64,000 nt of DNA from an uncultured Acidimicrobiales bacterium. GTDB taxonomy: Bacteria > Actinomycetota > Acidimicrobiia > Acidimicrobiales > SHLQ01. Below, piece by piece: positions 35,432-44,228 of this stretch. The notes beneath the pieces were generated by a model. It worked only from the letters and a program-made list of their open reading frames with translations. It made no database searches and was not told where the DNA came from. The stretch is taken from contig CALHYX010000008.1 of the NCBI GenBank assembly GCA_938041035.1, positions 1 through 64,000 on the forward strand. The letters are read 5' to 3'. Made by a program: the position numbers and the translations under genes. The first letter of the stretch is position 1. The number at the start of each line of letters is the position of its first letter.

Positions 35432-37366
35432 TCAGTCGGTGAGGTGGATCGGGTCGCCGGAGATGCTGGCGGACCAGGTGGTGGTGTCGGATGGGTTGCC
35501 ATCGAACACCATCTGCACGGTCACCCAGCAGCCGTAGGGGTCGGCCGTGTTGCAGTCGTAACCTGGTGGGATCACGATCGTGGCGGAAATGGAGTCACCG
35601 TTGCTCGAGCCGCTGGTCAGCCGACCGGCGTTGTTCGAGTGCATTGCGAGACAGTTGGTCTCGGTGATCGCCGCCGTCGTGCCGTTCTCCCGCTCGAGCT
35701 GCATGTCGCACTGCGAGAAGACGGAGCTGGCGGTGTTGATGGGTTCGCCGGCACCGAAGCGGGGCGGTCGCACCCACACGTCGATGCTCGAACCGTCGGT
35801 GAGGTCGAAGAACTCGAGCCGCAGCTCCTGGCCGGCGTACTCCGGGCCGACGCGGGCGAGGAAGAACTCGGTCGGCACGCCGTCGCCGCCGGGGCGGTTC
35901 ACGAACATTGGTAGGCGTCCGTTGGCGGCGATGGAAACGCCGTTGCTGAACTCCGGGTTGACCGGGGCACCGTCGGGGCCGAAACCACCCGGCGTGCCGA
36001 TCGGCACGCCGTAGCCGGCACGGAGGGAGTACCGGTTACGACCACCGGTGGAGATGGTGGAATCGGCGTTGATCAGCGACGTGGCCCCCGGAGCGGCCAC
36101 GGTGCGCAGGTTGGGGGCCGTCTCGTCGGCGTTCGTACGGATCTGCACCAGGTAACTACCGAGCTGCATCTGGGCCGGAGGAATCTCACAGACGGTCGCC
36201 CATTCTCGGAAGGTGGCGGCGAACGGGAGGTTCTGGGGTGCGATCAGCGTCGGGTCCGTGAGGCGGTTCACGAATTCGGCGGTGTTGTTGGCGCCATTGA
36301 AGTTCTGGGACCCGAACTGCTGGGCGCACAGCACGACATCGTCGGTGAGGTCGAACGGCGTGGCGCTCGGCGCTCGCACGATCACCGACATGGTGTAGTT
36401 GCCCGACAGCCCGTTGTCCCCCGGGCACCATGCGGCGCCGCCCAGGTTGTTGTTCCGGGCGTTCTCGTAACGTTCCTCGGGGTAAAGCGAGAAGGGCAGC
36501 GTGGAATAGAACGGCTGGGCCGCCACATCACCTTCGAGGAAGAGCCAGTCGGCAAAGCCACCCTGTCCGCCCTGGCAACCGTCGCCGTAGTTGTGATGCA
36601 CCGGATCAAAGATCTGAATGCGGAAGTTCTCGCCGAGGGTTGCTTCGGTGAGGTCATCGACGTCGACCCGGAAGAAGTAACCATCCTCGGCGTACTGGGT
36701 GTTGATGCCTCCGGCGCAACCGACCGAACTGTTACCGCTGCAGTTGAGGGTGTGGTATTGGTCACCGGACCGTTTGTGGGTGCTCGGTCCGAAGGTGGCC
36801 AACCACAGGTTGGGGTCGGCACCGCCCGGCAGTTCATCGCCCACACCGAGGGGGTCGTTGGCCAGGAAGCCGTTGGGGCTCCCCATGGGCACGGGGCGCA
36901 CAAACTCCGCGGTGGAGTTTCGCTCCAACTGCATGTTGTCGATCACCACGGCCGCGAGAAACAACGGTAGATCCGTGTCGACGATCCGCACATCAAGCTC
37001 AACTTCGCTGAGCGCAGTGATGTACATCAACAGGCCGTCGTTGGACTGCAGCACCAACTCGGTGGCCGTCGAGGACACAACGGTGTTGCCGGTCTGGAAC
37101 ATGCCGTTGCGTTGAACGGCGGTGGTGGCGACCGTCGCGGCCTGGGTGAACTCGGGCATGTGCGCAACACCGGCAAGCGCGCCGGCGTCGGCCGCGCGCT
37201 GAAGCTCGCTGGCTCGGGCGTACCAGCTCCCAACGTCGGCGGCGAGGGCGGCAAAACCGACCATCGGAATGAGGAGCAACGTGAAGAGTGGCAGGCTGAC
37301 CGCTCGTTGCAGCTTCTGTTTCCGGGTGAGGGTGCGGGCCCGTCGACGATTCGCTGGGCTGATCAC
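35432..37366 (-). CDS. TadG-like pilus-assembly protein with large ectodomain
   Basis: The 644-residue protein has an N-terminal Arg/Lys-rich segment, one membrane helix (AVSLPLFTLLLIPMVGFAALAADVG) and SWYARASELQRAADAGALAGV, the signature of the Tad/TadG N-terminal region (PF13400-type). The remaining ~560 residues are extracellular, rich in Asn/Thr/Gly, with paired cysteines (for example NCSGNSSVGCAGG and CDMQLE, YDCNTADPYGCW). No vWA metal site is obvious. GTG 37366 overlaps the stop of the upstream TadE-like gene (GTGA). No pilin, ATPase or TadB/C gene is nearby. Confidence 0.85.
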   Translation of the reverse strand: MISPANRRRARTLTRKQKLQRAVSLPLFTLLLIPMVGFAALAADVGSWYARASELQRAADAGALAGVAHMPEFTQAATVATTAVQRNGMFQTGNTVVSSTATELVLQSNDGLLMYITALSEVELDVRIVDTDLPLFLAAVVIDNMQLERNSTAEFVRPVPMGSPNGFLANDPLGVGDELPGGADPNLWLATFGPSTHKRSGDQYHTLNCSGNSSVGCAGGINTQYAEDGYFFRVDVDDLTEATLGENFRIQIFDPVHHNYGDGCQGGQGGFADWLFLEGDVAAQPFYSTLPFSLYPEERYENARNNNLGGAAWCPGDNGLSGNYTMSVIVRAPSATPFDLTDDVVLCAQQFGSQNFNGANNTAEFVNRLTDPTLIAPQNLPFAATFREWATVCEIPPAQMQLGSYLVQIRTNADETAPNLRTVAAPGATSLINADSTISTGGRNRYSLRAGYGVPIGTPGGFGPDGAPVNPEFSNGVSIAANGRLPMFVNRPGGDGVPTEFFLARVGPEYAGQELRLEFFDLTDGSSIDVWVRPPRFGAGEPINTASSVFSQCDMQLERENGTTAAITETNCLAMHSNNAGRLTSGSSNGDSISATIVIPPGYDCNTADPYGCWVTVQMVFDGNPSDTTTWSASISGDPIHLTD

Positions 37367-38043
37367 GTGTCGATCCTCGGTTCGATTCGCATGATGGTGG
37401 TCTCGGTGATGGTGATGCCACCGTGCGGAAAGATGCCGGTCACCCAGTCGTGGTGGACCTCGATACGGACGCCGACGTAATCGGGGCCGACCGACAACCG
37501 CTTCTCCCGGCCCGCCGGACACCAGGCCTGGTCGGGCTGCCCGTTACACGTGGTGGCCGCCGTAGCGGTCTGGAAATCGGCCGGTACGGCAGCGAGGGCG
37601 GTGCCGTAGTCGTAGTAGTTGCACTGACCGGGCACCGACTGCGTGGCACACAGCGCGTTGGGCAAAGCCCCGCTCGGTGATGCCGAACGGAAGACGACGA
37701 TGGACTGCACGTTCGCCGGGTCGATCGAGTCGAGACCGGCGACGGCCGAGGCGATGGCCGAATAGTCGGAGAGTTCGTCATCGCCCAGGTTCGACACCGT
37801 ACGGGCGCCGGCGCGCGAGCTGGTCGAAACGACCAATGAGTCGCGCCACGCGCTGCCAAACTCGATGATGCCGAAGACGAGCATGACGAGCAGCGGTGAC
37901 ACGAACACGAGGAATTCCGTCAGCGCCGCGCCGCGTTCGCCGCGTTCGCGCCGGTCTCGCAACCGGGCGCGAAACCCGAGCGGTCGAGGCGCGGGAAGGG
38001 CCCGGGACGGTGGGGACGGTGGGGACGGTGGGGACGGCCGCAC
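37363..38043 (-). CDS. TadE-like membrane protein
   Basis: The 226-residue protein has the TadE motif GAALTEFLVFVSPLLVMLVFGIIEFG, with Glu in the prepilin-like hydrophobic stretch, after a Pro/Ser and Arg-rich tail. The extracellular half has Cys pairs and the segment YVGVRIEVHHDWVTG that is paralogous to YIGVWVELEHPMVTG of the upstream gene. The tail is encoded by 9-bp repeats. GTG 38043 starts one base after the stop of the other TadE-like gene; the next gene overlaps its stop. Confidence 0.85.
   Translation of the reverse strand: MRPSPPSPPSPPSRALPAPRPLGFRARLRDRRERGERGAALTEFLVFVSPLLVMLVFGIIEFGSAWRDSLVVSTSSRAGARTVSNLGDDELSDYSAIASAVAGLDSIDPANVQSIVVFRSASPSGALPNALCATQSVPGQCNYYDYGTALAAVPADFQTATAATTCNGQPDQAWCPAGREKRLSVGPDYVGVRIEVHHDWVTGIFPHGGITITETTIMRIEPRIDT
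38009..38038 (-). repeat. 9-bp tandem repeats in a TadE-like gene
   Basis: GGGGACGGT (plus strand) is repeated three times with partial copies on each side and encodes the PSPPSPPSPPS tail at the N terminus of the TadE-like protein. Such repeats can change length in frame. Confidence 0.8.
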
Positions 38044-38044
38044 G

Positions 38045-38701
38045 CTACAACGCCTGCGGTTCCAGGCGCAGAATCGCCTGATCGTCGAGGGTGACAGTGT
38101 CGCCGAACAAGCCGGTAACCATGGGGTGTTCCAGCTCGACCCACACGCCGATGTAGTCGGGAGGTCCGGTTACTGCGGTCTCGCGGTCGCTTGGACACCA
38201 CCACGTGTCGGGCAGACGCGTCGCCGCGGCTTTGTTGCAGGTGCCGAAGTCGGCGACCGGCCGAAGCGCGTCCGCCAGGATGTAGGTGTTGCACTCGCCT
38301 TCGACGCCGGTGCTCGGGGTCGCCGCCAGGCAGGCCGCCGAGGGGGTATCGCCCGGGCCCGAGGCCTTGAACACGATGATCCGGAGGATGCCGTCTTTCG
38401 GAAGGGCGTCGGCGGAGCGGAGGAAGCGCTGCAGTAGCTGGTAGTCCGCACTCACCTCGTTGCCGGCGGTCGTGCCGGTGCGGGAGGACTCTCGCACCGC
38501 GTTGGCCGCGCCCAGGTAATCCTTGTACAGCAGCCCCATCTCGAGAACGCCGAAGAAGAACAACATGATGACCGGCATCACGATCGCGCCCTCGATGAGA
38601 CCCGAACCACGTTCCGAGCGCGGTCGGAACAGTCCGCGGCGAGTCGCACGCCCGTCTGCTTCAGGCGCGTGACCTTGCACGCGCATACCGTTCGGCTTCA
38701 C
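38045..38701 (-). CDS. TadE-like membrane protein (paralogue)
   Basis: The 218-residue protein has SGLIEGAIVMPVIMLFFFGVLEMG, the TadE pattern with Glu inside a hydrophobic helix, then an extracellular part with Cys pairs and YIGVWVELEHPMVTGLFG...LDDQAILRLEPQ. It is a paralogue of the next gene, which suggests that the two form a heteromeric pseudopilin-like pair. It heads the three-gene group. ATG 38701 is used; ATG 38686 is possible. Confidence 0.83.
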   Translation of the reverse strand: MKPNGMRVQGHAPEADGRATRRGLFRPRSERGSGLIEGAIVMPVIMLFFFGVLEMGLLYKDYLGAANAVRESSRTGTTAGNEVSADYQLLQRFLRSADALPKDGILRIIVFKASGPGDTPSAACLAATPSTGVEGECNTYILADALRPVADFGTCNKAAATRLPDTWWCPSDRETAVTGPPDYIGVWVELEHPMVTGLFGDTVTLDDQAILRLEPQAL

Positions 38702-38770
38702 TCTCGCTCTATCGTCCTCGGACGGTTCAAACTTGAACGTTTCCGATGAATCGATGGAGACGGATCGTCT

Positions 38771-39214
38771 CTAGCCCGCGATGGCGCGATCGAAGAGCTG
38801 ATCGTACGCGGCAAGGACCCGGCGAGCGATCTCGAGATGCGAGGTTTGTTCGGGCCGATCCGTGAGCATGATGACGGCCCGATCATCGGCCAACAACCGG
38901 TAGTGCACGGCAGCCGACTCGGTCACGACGAGGCCGTCGACGACGTCGCCAAACAATTCGATTCCACCCATGGATTCGGTGGCTTCCAGCGCAGTGCCGG
39001 CCAGCTGGTACAGCGTCTCGCCGAGGAGGGGCCCGGTGAGAGCCTCGAACTTCGAGCGATGCAGCAGCACTTCGCGGACCCGGGAGGTCACGACACAGAC
39101 CGCGACGAGACTGGGCAGCTCCAACTCGAGTTGATCGAGTACAGCCGATCCCGCAGCCGTGGCCGGAGTCTCCGCCCACGCCGCTGCGAGGTCCTGGGTT
39201 GATTCATTCGTCAC
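38771..39214 (-). CDS. Hypothetical protein, possible roadblock/LC7 fold
   Basis: The 147-residue product alternates helices and strands (LPSLVAVCVVTS, EVLLHRSKFEALTGPLLGETLYQLAGTALEATE, IELFGDVVDGLVVTESAAVHYRLLADDRAVIMLTD), a pattern that resembles roadblock/LC7 domains, small dimeric modules that regulate GTPases. No GTPase gene is next to it, and the assignment is weak. GTG 39214 with AAGGG seven bases upstream is the start. It lies 69 bases before the TadE-like genes on the same strand. Confidence 0.6.
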   Translation of the reverse strand: MTNESTQDLAAAWAETPATAAGSAVLDQLELELPSLVAVCVVTSRVREVLLHRSKFEALTGPLLGETLYQLAGTALEATESMGGIELFGDVVDGLVVTESAAVHYRLLADDRAVIMLTDRPEQTSHLEIARRVLAAYDQLFDRAIAG

Positions 39215-39300
39215 GTCGTACCCTTCGGCACCCCAGGTGCGTTCTTGACAATTTCGCGGCCGGGCCGTCCCAGGCGCCCGTCGCGCCGTAACCTTCGACC

Positions 39301-39999
39301 GTGAGCATGATCGACACCGAAAACCTCCCCGAAGGTGACGAGAAAGTGCGGGCGGTTCGCCAGCTCTTCGACACCGTTGCACCCCGCTATGACCTGGTCA
39401 ACCGGCTGATGACCTTTCGCCTCGACGTTCGCTGGCGACGCCTGACGGTCGAGCAGCTGCGCGTGGTGCCCGGCGGACGAATTCTCGACCTGGCGTGCGG
39501 TACCGGAGACTTCTGTCGGGATCTTGAATCGGCGGGATTTCGGGTGGTCGGCGTCGACCTCTCGGCGGGCATGCTCGCGGCGGCGCGCACCGACGCTCCC
39601 CTGGTTCACGCCGACATCCTGCGGCTGCCGGTGAGCGACGCCTCCGTCGATGGTGCGACGTGCGGGTTCGCCCTGCGCAACCTCGCCAAACTGGGCCCGT
39701 TTTTCGACGAGTTGGCGCGGGCGGTTCGCCCCGGTGGACGCATTGGCCTTCTCGATGTCGCCGAACCCGAGAACCGCGTGCTGCGGCTCGGCCACTCCAT
39801 CTACTTCGGCAAGGTTGTGCCGCGGATCGGCGCCTTGCTGTCCGATGCGAACGCCTACCGGTACCTGCCGAAGTCGGTCGAGTACCTCCCCGAACGCGCC
39901 GTCATGCTCGACCGCCTCGCCGAAGCTGGATTCGTCGATATCGAACATCGGTTGCTGGCCCCCGGCAGCGTGCAGTTGATGACCGCCACCCGCGCCTGA
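39301..39999 (+). CDS. menG: Demethylmenaquinone methyltransferase
   Basis: The 232-residue UbiE/MenG-family methyltransferase has FDTVAPRYDLVNRLMTF at the N terminus, SAM motif LDLACGTGDFCRDL, CGFALRNL and VRPGGRIGLLDVAEP, then the YLPKSVEYLPER end. It performs the last step of menaquinone synthesis; menA lies convergent at 40014, so menaquinone is the quinone here. GTG 39301 or ATG 39307 may be the start. Confidence 0.94.
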   Translation: MSMIDTENLPEGDEKVRAVRQLFDTVAPRYDLVNRLMTFRLDVRWRRLTVEQLRVVPGGRILDLACGTGDFCRDLESAGFRVVGVDLSAGMLAAARTDAPLVHADILRLPVSDASVDGATCGFALRNLAKLGPFFDELARAVRPGGRIGLLDVAEPENRVLRLGHSIYFGKVVPRIGALLSDANAYRYLPKSVEYLPERAVMLDRLAEAGFVDIEHRLLAPGSVQLMTATRA

Positions 40000-40013
40000 T
40001 CGGCTCGTCGGTG

Positions 40014-40922
40014 CTAACCCGACAGGGCGATGCCGGCGGCGAACAATGAGCCGGCAACCAGCTGCAGCCGCCCGGTATCGGCCAGCACCGCGACCAGCCC
40101 GGACCCCCGCGTCCCGCCGGCCACCGTTCGGATCGGCCGAATTCCCAGGGGCAATGCGAGCAGGGCGATCAGCGCCCACGGGCGGGCGCTTCCGACCAGC
40201 GCCACCACAACGAACGCGCCCAGGAGGAGGCCGATGTACAGCACGCGGGTACGGCCATCACCGAGTCGGACCGCCAGGGTCACCTTGTCGGACTCGGTGT
40301 CGGTGGGGATGTCGCGCAAGTTGTTGGTGACCATCAACGCGGTCGCCCAGAACCCGACCGCCACCGCCGCCAGCCAACTCAGCGCCGAAATCGACTCCGT
40401 CTGGACGAACGTCGACCCCACGGTCGCCACCAGCCCGAAAAAGATGAATACGAACAACTCGCCGAAGCCGGCATAGCCGTAGGGGCGTGAGCCGCCCGTA
40501 TAGAACCACCCGGCCAGCAACGATGCCGTCCCGACGACGATCAGCCACCACGAGACGGCGACCACCAGGCTCAGACCGGCCGCAGCCGCGACGGCAAACG
40601 ACAGCTGTGTCGCCCGCTTCACCGCGGCGGGGCTGGCCAGCCCGTCGCCGACGAGCCGGGCGGGCCCGACCCGGGTCTCGTCATCGGTACCCCGGATGCC
40701 GTCGCTGTAGTCGTTGGCGAAATTGGTGCCTATCTGGATCGCCACCGCCACCACCAACGCCATCGCCGCCCGCCACCAGATCACACCGTCGCCCACCGCC
40801 GCCGCGGTGCCGACCGCAACCGGAACGATGGCGGCCGGCAGAGTCCGCGGCCGGGCGCCGTGCAGCCACATCGCGGCCGAACCCGCGGCAGGCACGCCCG
40901 GGCGCGGCACCGGCGAGTTCAC
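40014..40922 (-). CDS. menA: 1,4-dihydroxy-2-naphthoate polyprenyltransferase
   Basis: MenA attaches the polyprenyl tail to DHNA in the membrane. The protein of about 302 residues has eight or nine membrane helices and the two Asp-rich motifs NFANDYSDGIRGTD and NNLRDIPTDTESDK. RPRTLPAAIVPV is the typical N-terminal segment. I chose GTG 40922, which leaves 19 bases after the thiolase stop; the frame is open to 40973 and ATG 40871 is a shorter option. It faces menG. Confidence 0.93.
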   Translation of the reverse strand: MNSPVPRPGVPAAGSAAMWLHGARPRTLPAAIVPVAVGTAAAVGDGVIWWRAAMALVVAVAIQIGTNFANDYSDGIRGTDDETRVGPARLVGDGLASPAAVKRATQLSFAVAAAAGLSLVVAVSWWLIVVGTASLLAGWFYTGGSRPYGYAGFGELFVFIFFGLVATVGSTFVQTESISALSWLAAVAVGFWATALMVTNNLRDIPTDTESDKVTLAVRLGDGRTRVLYIGLLLGAFVVVALVGSARPWALIALLALPLGIRPIRTVAGGTRGSGLVAVLADTGRLQLVAGSLFAAGIALSG

Positions 40923-40941
40923 GGGCTCGACGTTCGGACGT

Positions 40942-42144
40942 TCAGGCGGCCTTTTCGAGGATGTGCACACCACAGGCCGAGCCGAGACCGATCACGTGGG
41001 CGAGGCCAACCTTGGCGCCCTTGATCTGGCGATCCTTGGCTTCACCGCGCAAATGGGTGGCGACCTCGTAGATGTTGGCGATGCCGGTGGCGGCGATCGG
41101 GTGGCCCTTGCTCTGTAGTCCACCGGAGACGTTCACCGGCATCGATCCGTCGCGCCACGGCGCACCGGACTCGAAGAAATCGGCCGCCCCGCCCTGCTCG
41201 CACAACAGGAGGTTGTCGTAGTGGACGAGTTCGGCGGTGGCGAAACAATCGTGCAGCTCCACAAGATCGAGATCGGCCGGGCCGATTCCGGCCTGTTCGT
41301 ACGCCTGCTCGGCGGCGTTGCGGGTCAAGGTGTTGACATCGGGCAGCACCTGACAGGACTCCTGCCACGGGTCGCTCGTGAGCACCGACGCCGAGATCTT
41401 GACCGCTCGCTTTTGCTGCGCCCTGCTCAACTTCTTGAGCTTGGCGTCGCTCACGACAACCATCGCCGCCGCCCCGTCACAGTTGCCCGAACACATCGGT
41501 CGGGTGTTGGGGTAGGCGATCATGACATCGTTCATGATCTCGTCGAGGCTGAAGCGCTTCTGGTAGGCCGCCAACGGGTTCAGGGTCGAATGGGCGTGGT
41601 TCTTCTCCGAGATCTTGGCGAACAACTCGAAGCTGGTGCCACCGTACTTGTGGCCGTACTCCATACCCACCTGGGCAAAGACGCCCGGCATGATGTTGGT
41701 GCCGATCCGACCTTCGGTGCTCCCGAGAGCGCCGTAGCGCCCGTTCGGTTGCCACGTGTCCGACGCAGCTCGGGGACCACCCTGGCCAAGCAGACCGGCA
41801 CCGGCGAGCTTCTCGACGCCGACCGCCATACCCATGTCGGTCTCGCCGGCCTTGACGGCCATGATGGCCACCCGCAACGCGGTGGCGCCCGTCGCGCAGG
41901 CGTTGGCGACGTTGTACACCGGGATACCGGTCTGACCGACCTGTTTTTGCAGTTGCTGACCGATCCCGGCGCCCGCGTTCATCAGGTTGCCGACGCCCAG
42001 GATGCCGATGTCGGCCATCGTGACGCCTCCGTCGGCGAGCGCGGCCATGGCCGCCTCCGCCGCGAGGTCGATCACGTCGTCGTTCGGCCGCTTGCCGAAC
42101 TTGGTCATATTTGCGCCGAGAATCCAGACGTCGCCGCTGGCCAT
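40942..42144 (-). CDS. SCP2-type thiolase / lipid-transfer protein
   Basis: The 400-residue thiolase-fold protein has the nucleophile Cys in NACATGATAL, HDCFATAEL, the GGLQSKGHPIAATG loop and LGSACGVHIL. This is the non-decarboxylating thiolase group with SCP2-like features. Such proteins are found as partners of DUF35 proteins, as in the Rv1627c/Rv1628c pair of M. tuberculosis, and the DUF35 gene here lies 81 bases upstream on the same strand. The substrate (acyl-CoA or steroid side chain) is not known. Confidence 0.92.
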   Translation of the reverse strand: MASGDVWILGANMTKFGKRPNDDVIDLAAEAAMAALADGGVTMADIGILGVGNLMNAGAGIGQQLQKQVGQTGIPVYNVANACATGATALRVAIMAVKAGETDMGMAVGVEKLAGAGLLGQGGPRAASDTWQPNGRYGALGSTEGRIGTNIMPGVFAQVGMEYGHKYGGTSFELFAKISEKNHAHSTLNPLAAYQKRFSLDEIMNDVMIAYPNTRPMCSGNCDGAAAMVVVSDAKLKKLSRAQQKRAVKISASVLTSDPWQESCQVLPDVNTLTRNAAEQAYEQAGIGPADLDLVELHDCFATAELVHYDNLLLCEQGGAADFFESGAPWRDGSMPVNVSGGLQSKGHPIAATGIANIYEVATHLRGEAKDRQIKGAKVGLAHVIGLGSACGVHILEKAA

Positions 42145-42225
42145 GATTTTCTCCCCTGTACTTCTTCGAACTTGGACTGGTGGTGAATGGTGTGGTCGCC
42201 GTGAGTCGGCGGTGGTGTACGCCGC

Positions 42226-42756
42226 CTAGGCCGGAGCGAAACCGAACGCGATCGCTTCGGTGCCCTCGGTGTCGAGACCCATCGGGTAGGTAGCGAGCTT
42301 TACGGGCATGCCGAGGGTGACCTTCTCGGGCGTGGGTTCGACGCCGATCAGCGTCGTGCGGACACTGGTGCCGTCGCAGTCGACGATGGCCGACACATAC
42401 GGCTGCGGACCCATCGCCACGATGCTGAACGAGGTGACGATGCCGCGATTCTTGACGCGCGCCCGCTTGAACTCGGTGCCGCTGCACGACGCACACGCAT
42501 TGCGTCGATCGAAGAACCGGGCCGCACAACTCTTGCACTCATTGGCCCGCAGGTACGGCGTCTTGCCGAGCACCAGGTAATCCACGAACGGGATCTGCTT
42601 ACCGTTGCGCTTTGGTCCGGAGGCTTTGGTCGCCGCGCCAGCCTTCTTCTTGGTCTTCTTTGTGTTCTTGGCGTTCTTTGCGTTCTTTGCGTTCTTGGTC
42701 TTCTTCGCGTCGGCCTTGGATTTCTTCTTGGCCGACTTCGACGTTGCTTTCGCCAT
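42226..42756 (-). CDS. DUF35 OB-fold protein with Lys-rich tail
   Basis: The 176-residue protein has a DUF35 core: rubredoxin-like zinc ribbon CKSC...CASC and an OB-fold (GIVTSFSIVAMG..PYVSAIVDCDG). DUF35 proteins partner with SCP2-type thiolases in acyl-CoA metabolism and the next gene is such a thiolase. The first ~50 residues are unusual: a Lys-rich tail with KNA repeats encoded by 9-bp units, not typical for the family. The core fits acyl-CoA binding; the role of the tail is unknown. Confidence 0.85.
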   Translation of the reverse strand: MAKATSKSAKKKSKADAKKTKNAKNAKNAKNTKKTKKKAGAATKASGPKRNGKQIPFVDYLVLGKTPYLRANECKSCAARFFDRRNACASCSGTEFKRARVKNRGIVTSFSIVAMGPQPYVSAIVDCDGTSVRTTLIGVEPTPEKVTLGMPVKLATYPMGLDTEGTEAIAFGFAPA

Positions 42757-42853
42757 TTTGCTCCCGTTGTGGTGTCGATACCTCTGAACCCCGGTATCGC
42801 CGCCTCAGTATGCCACCGCGCCGCGACGGCGCGAAACTCCCGCCATCGCCCCG

Positions 42854-43450
42854 CTACCAGCCATCGCGGTGCACGATGTCGTCGATGCTTCGCTTCGGCC
42901 GTTGCGCCGACCCGCTCGGCCGTTCGGGTTCGGCATGGCCGAGGGCCACCATCGCCGCGATCCGCCGGCCGGCCGGGATGCCCAGCGCGGCCGCCACCGC
43001 CGCCTCGTGATCAAAGACGCCGAACAACAACGCGCCGAGCCCGGCATCGGCCGCCGCCAACAGCATGGCCATGATCGCGGCACCACCGTCGACGAACCAG
43101 AACGGGACGGGCCACACCTCGCGTCCTTCCCCCAGGCCCGTGCGAGCCTTGTCCGCCTCGCCGTAGCGAGCCACGTACCCGTCCGGATCCACCACCACGG
43201 CCACCAGTACCGGGGCGTTGAACAATCCGGGCCACGCGAACGTGTCGCGCCGCTGCTGATCCATCGTCGTCGTCCAGTAGCGCTCGGTGGCGGGCCCCTC
43301 GAGCACCACCAGATCGAGCGCCTGGGTGTTCCCGGCCGAAGGAGCGCGGCCCGCGGCCGCCAGCACGCGATCGAGCATCGCCGCGTCGATCGGATCCGGC
43401 CGAAACCGCCGCGCCATGTGCCGACGGCGGAGAACTTCGTCGAACTCCAC
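42854..43450 (-). CDS. Nitroreductase-family oxidoreductase
   Basis: The 198-residue protein is a flavin-dependent nitroreductase: RRRHMARRFRPDPID, APSAGNTQAL for FMN binding, and AIMAMLLAAADAGLGALLFGVFD with the closing GHAEPERP. These enzymes reduce nitro compounds, quinones or coenzyme F420-type substrates; which applies here is unknown. GTG 43450 begins at the family's usual start. It lies 19 bases downstream of the next gene on the same strand. Confidence 0.88.
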   Translation of the reverse strand: MEFDEVLRRRHMARRFRPDPIDAAMLDRVLAAAGRAPSAGNTQALDLVVLEGPATERYWTTTMDQQRRDTFAWPGLFNAPVLVAVVVDPDGYVARYGEADKARTGLGEGREVWPVPFWFVDGGAAIMAMLLAAADAGLGALLFGVFDHEAAVAAALGIPAGRRIAAMVALGHAEPERPSGSAQRPKRSIDDIVHRDGW

Positions 43451-43469
43451 CGGCGCGCCGCCGGCGAAC

Positions 43470-44135
43470 CTAGGACGCCAGCTTGTCGAGATCTTCGGCG
43501 AGAGCCCAGCCGAAACCGATGAGGGCATCACCCTCGCCGACGGCGGAGAAGAACTCGGTGACCGCAGGGTCGGTCTTTTCCGGCTTCAGGCTGCCGTGGT
43601 CGAAAACGCACGGGTCGGAGCCGTCGCCGGAGACGATGAACGCCCGCTCGTCGTAGCGGGCGGTCGCGATGCCGAAGCGCTTGGCGAGGCGCTTCCCCCA
43701 CGCCCGTTCCTCGCCCGATGCCTTGTGGTCCGGGCGGGGCACGATGTCGTTGAGCGACTTGTACGCCTCGAACGCGGCCGGATCGTTCATCCGGGCGCCG
43801 ACGAGCACGTCTTCGTCCGGGAACGCCAGTACGGCCCGCCGCAGCTGGTCGGTGACCATGGCCCGCAGCACCGAGTCACGCTTGGAGGTGCGCTTGATCG
43901 AGGCCAGGCCGATGAGCACGCTCGGCGTGCCGCCGATGCGCTCCAGGGTCAGGAAGGCAAAGCCCTTCAGCTTGCCGTTCTCGTGCGCCATCGTCACGAG
44001 AACCCAGTCCTCGACCTGCTTGTTGATCAGACCCACTTCCACCTGGTTGGGACCATCGGCGGTGATGTCGGCCATCTCCTCCATCTCCGCATCGGACAAA
44101 GCCGTGCAATCCTTGGTCTCGACCTCGATCGCCAT
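43470..44135 (-). CDS. Hypothetical protein, possible acetyltransferase-like fold
   Basis: The 221-residue product has no family I recognise. The order of strands and helices (VLVTMAHENGKLKGFAFLTLERIGG, VLIGLASIKRTSKRDSVLRAMVTDQLRRAVLAFPDEDVLVGARMNDPAAFEAYKSLND) is reminiscent of GNAT acyltransferases. The second half (WGKRLAKRFG, YDERAFIVSGDG) ends in an acidic tail. GGGAG ten bases before ATG 44135 supports this start. It is 93 bases downstream of dnaE and may share its transcript with the nitroreductase. Confidence 0.7.
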   Translation of the reverse strand: MAIEVETKDCTALSDAEMEEMADITADGPNQVEVGLINKQVEDWVLVTMAHENGKLKGFAFLTLERIGGTPSVLIGLASIKRTSKRDSVLRAMVTDQLRRAVLAFPDEDVLVGARMNDPAAFEAYKSLNDIVPRPDHKASGEERAWGKRLAKRFGIATARYDERAFIVSGDGSDPCVFDHGSLKPEKTDPAVTEFFSAVGEGDALIGFGWALAEDLDKLAS

Positions 44136-44228
44136 TGGCGTGAAACTCCCAGAAGAACGCGAATACGTCCCCTCAATTCCAGCGGTCAGAACGCGTTCTT
44201 GCAACTCGCACGCTCTGCGTTTGAAATC

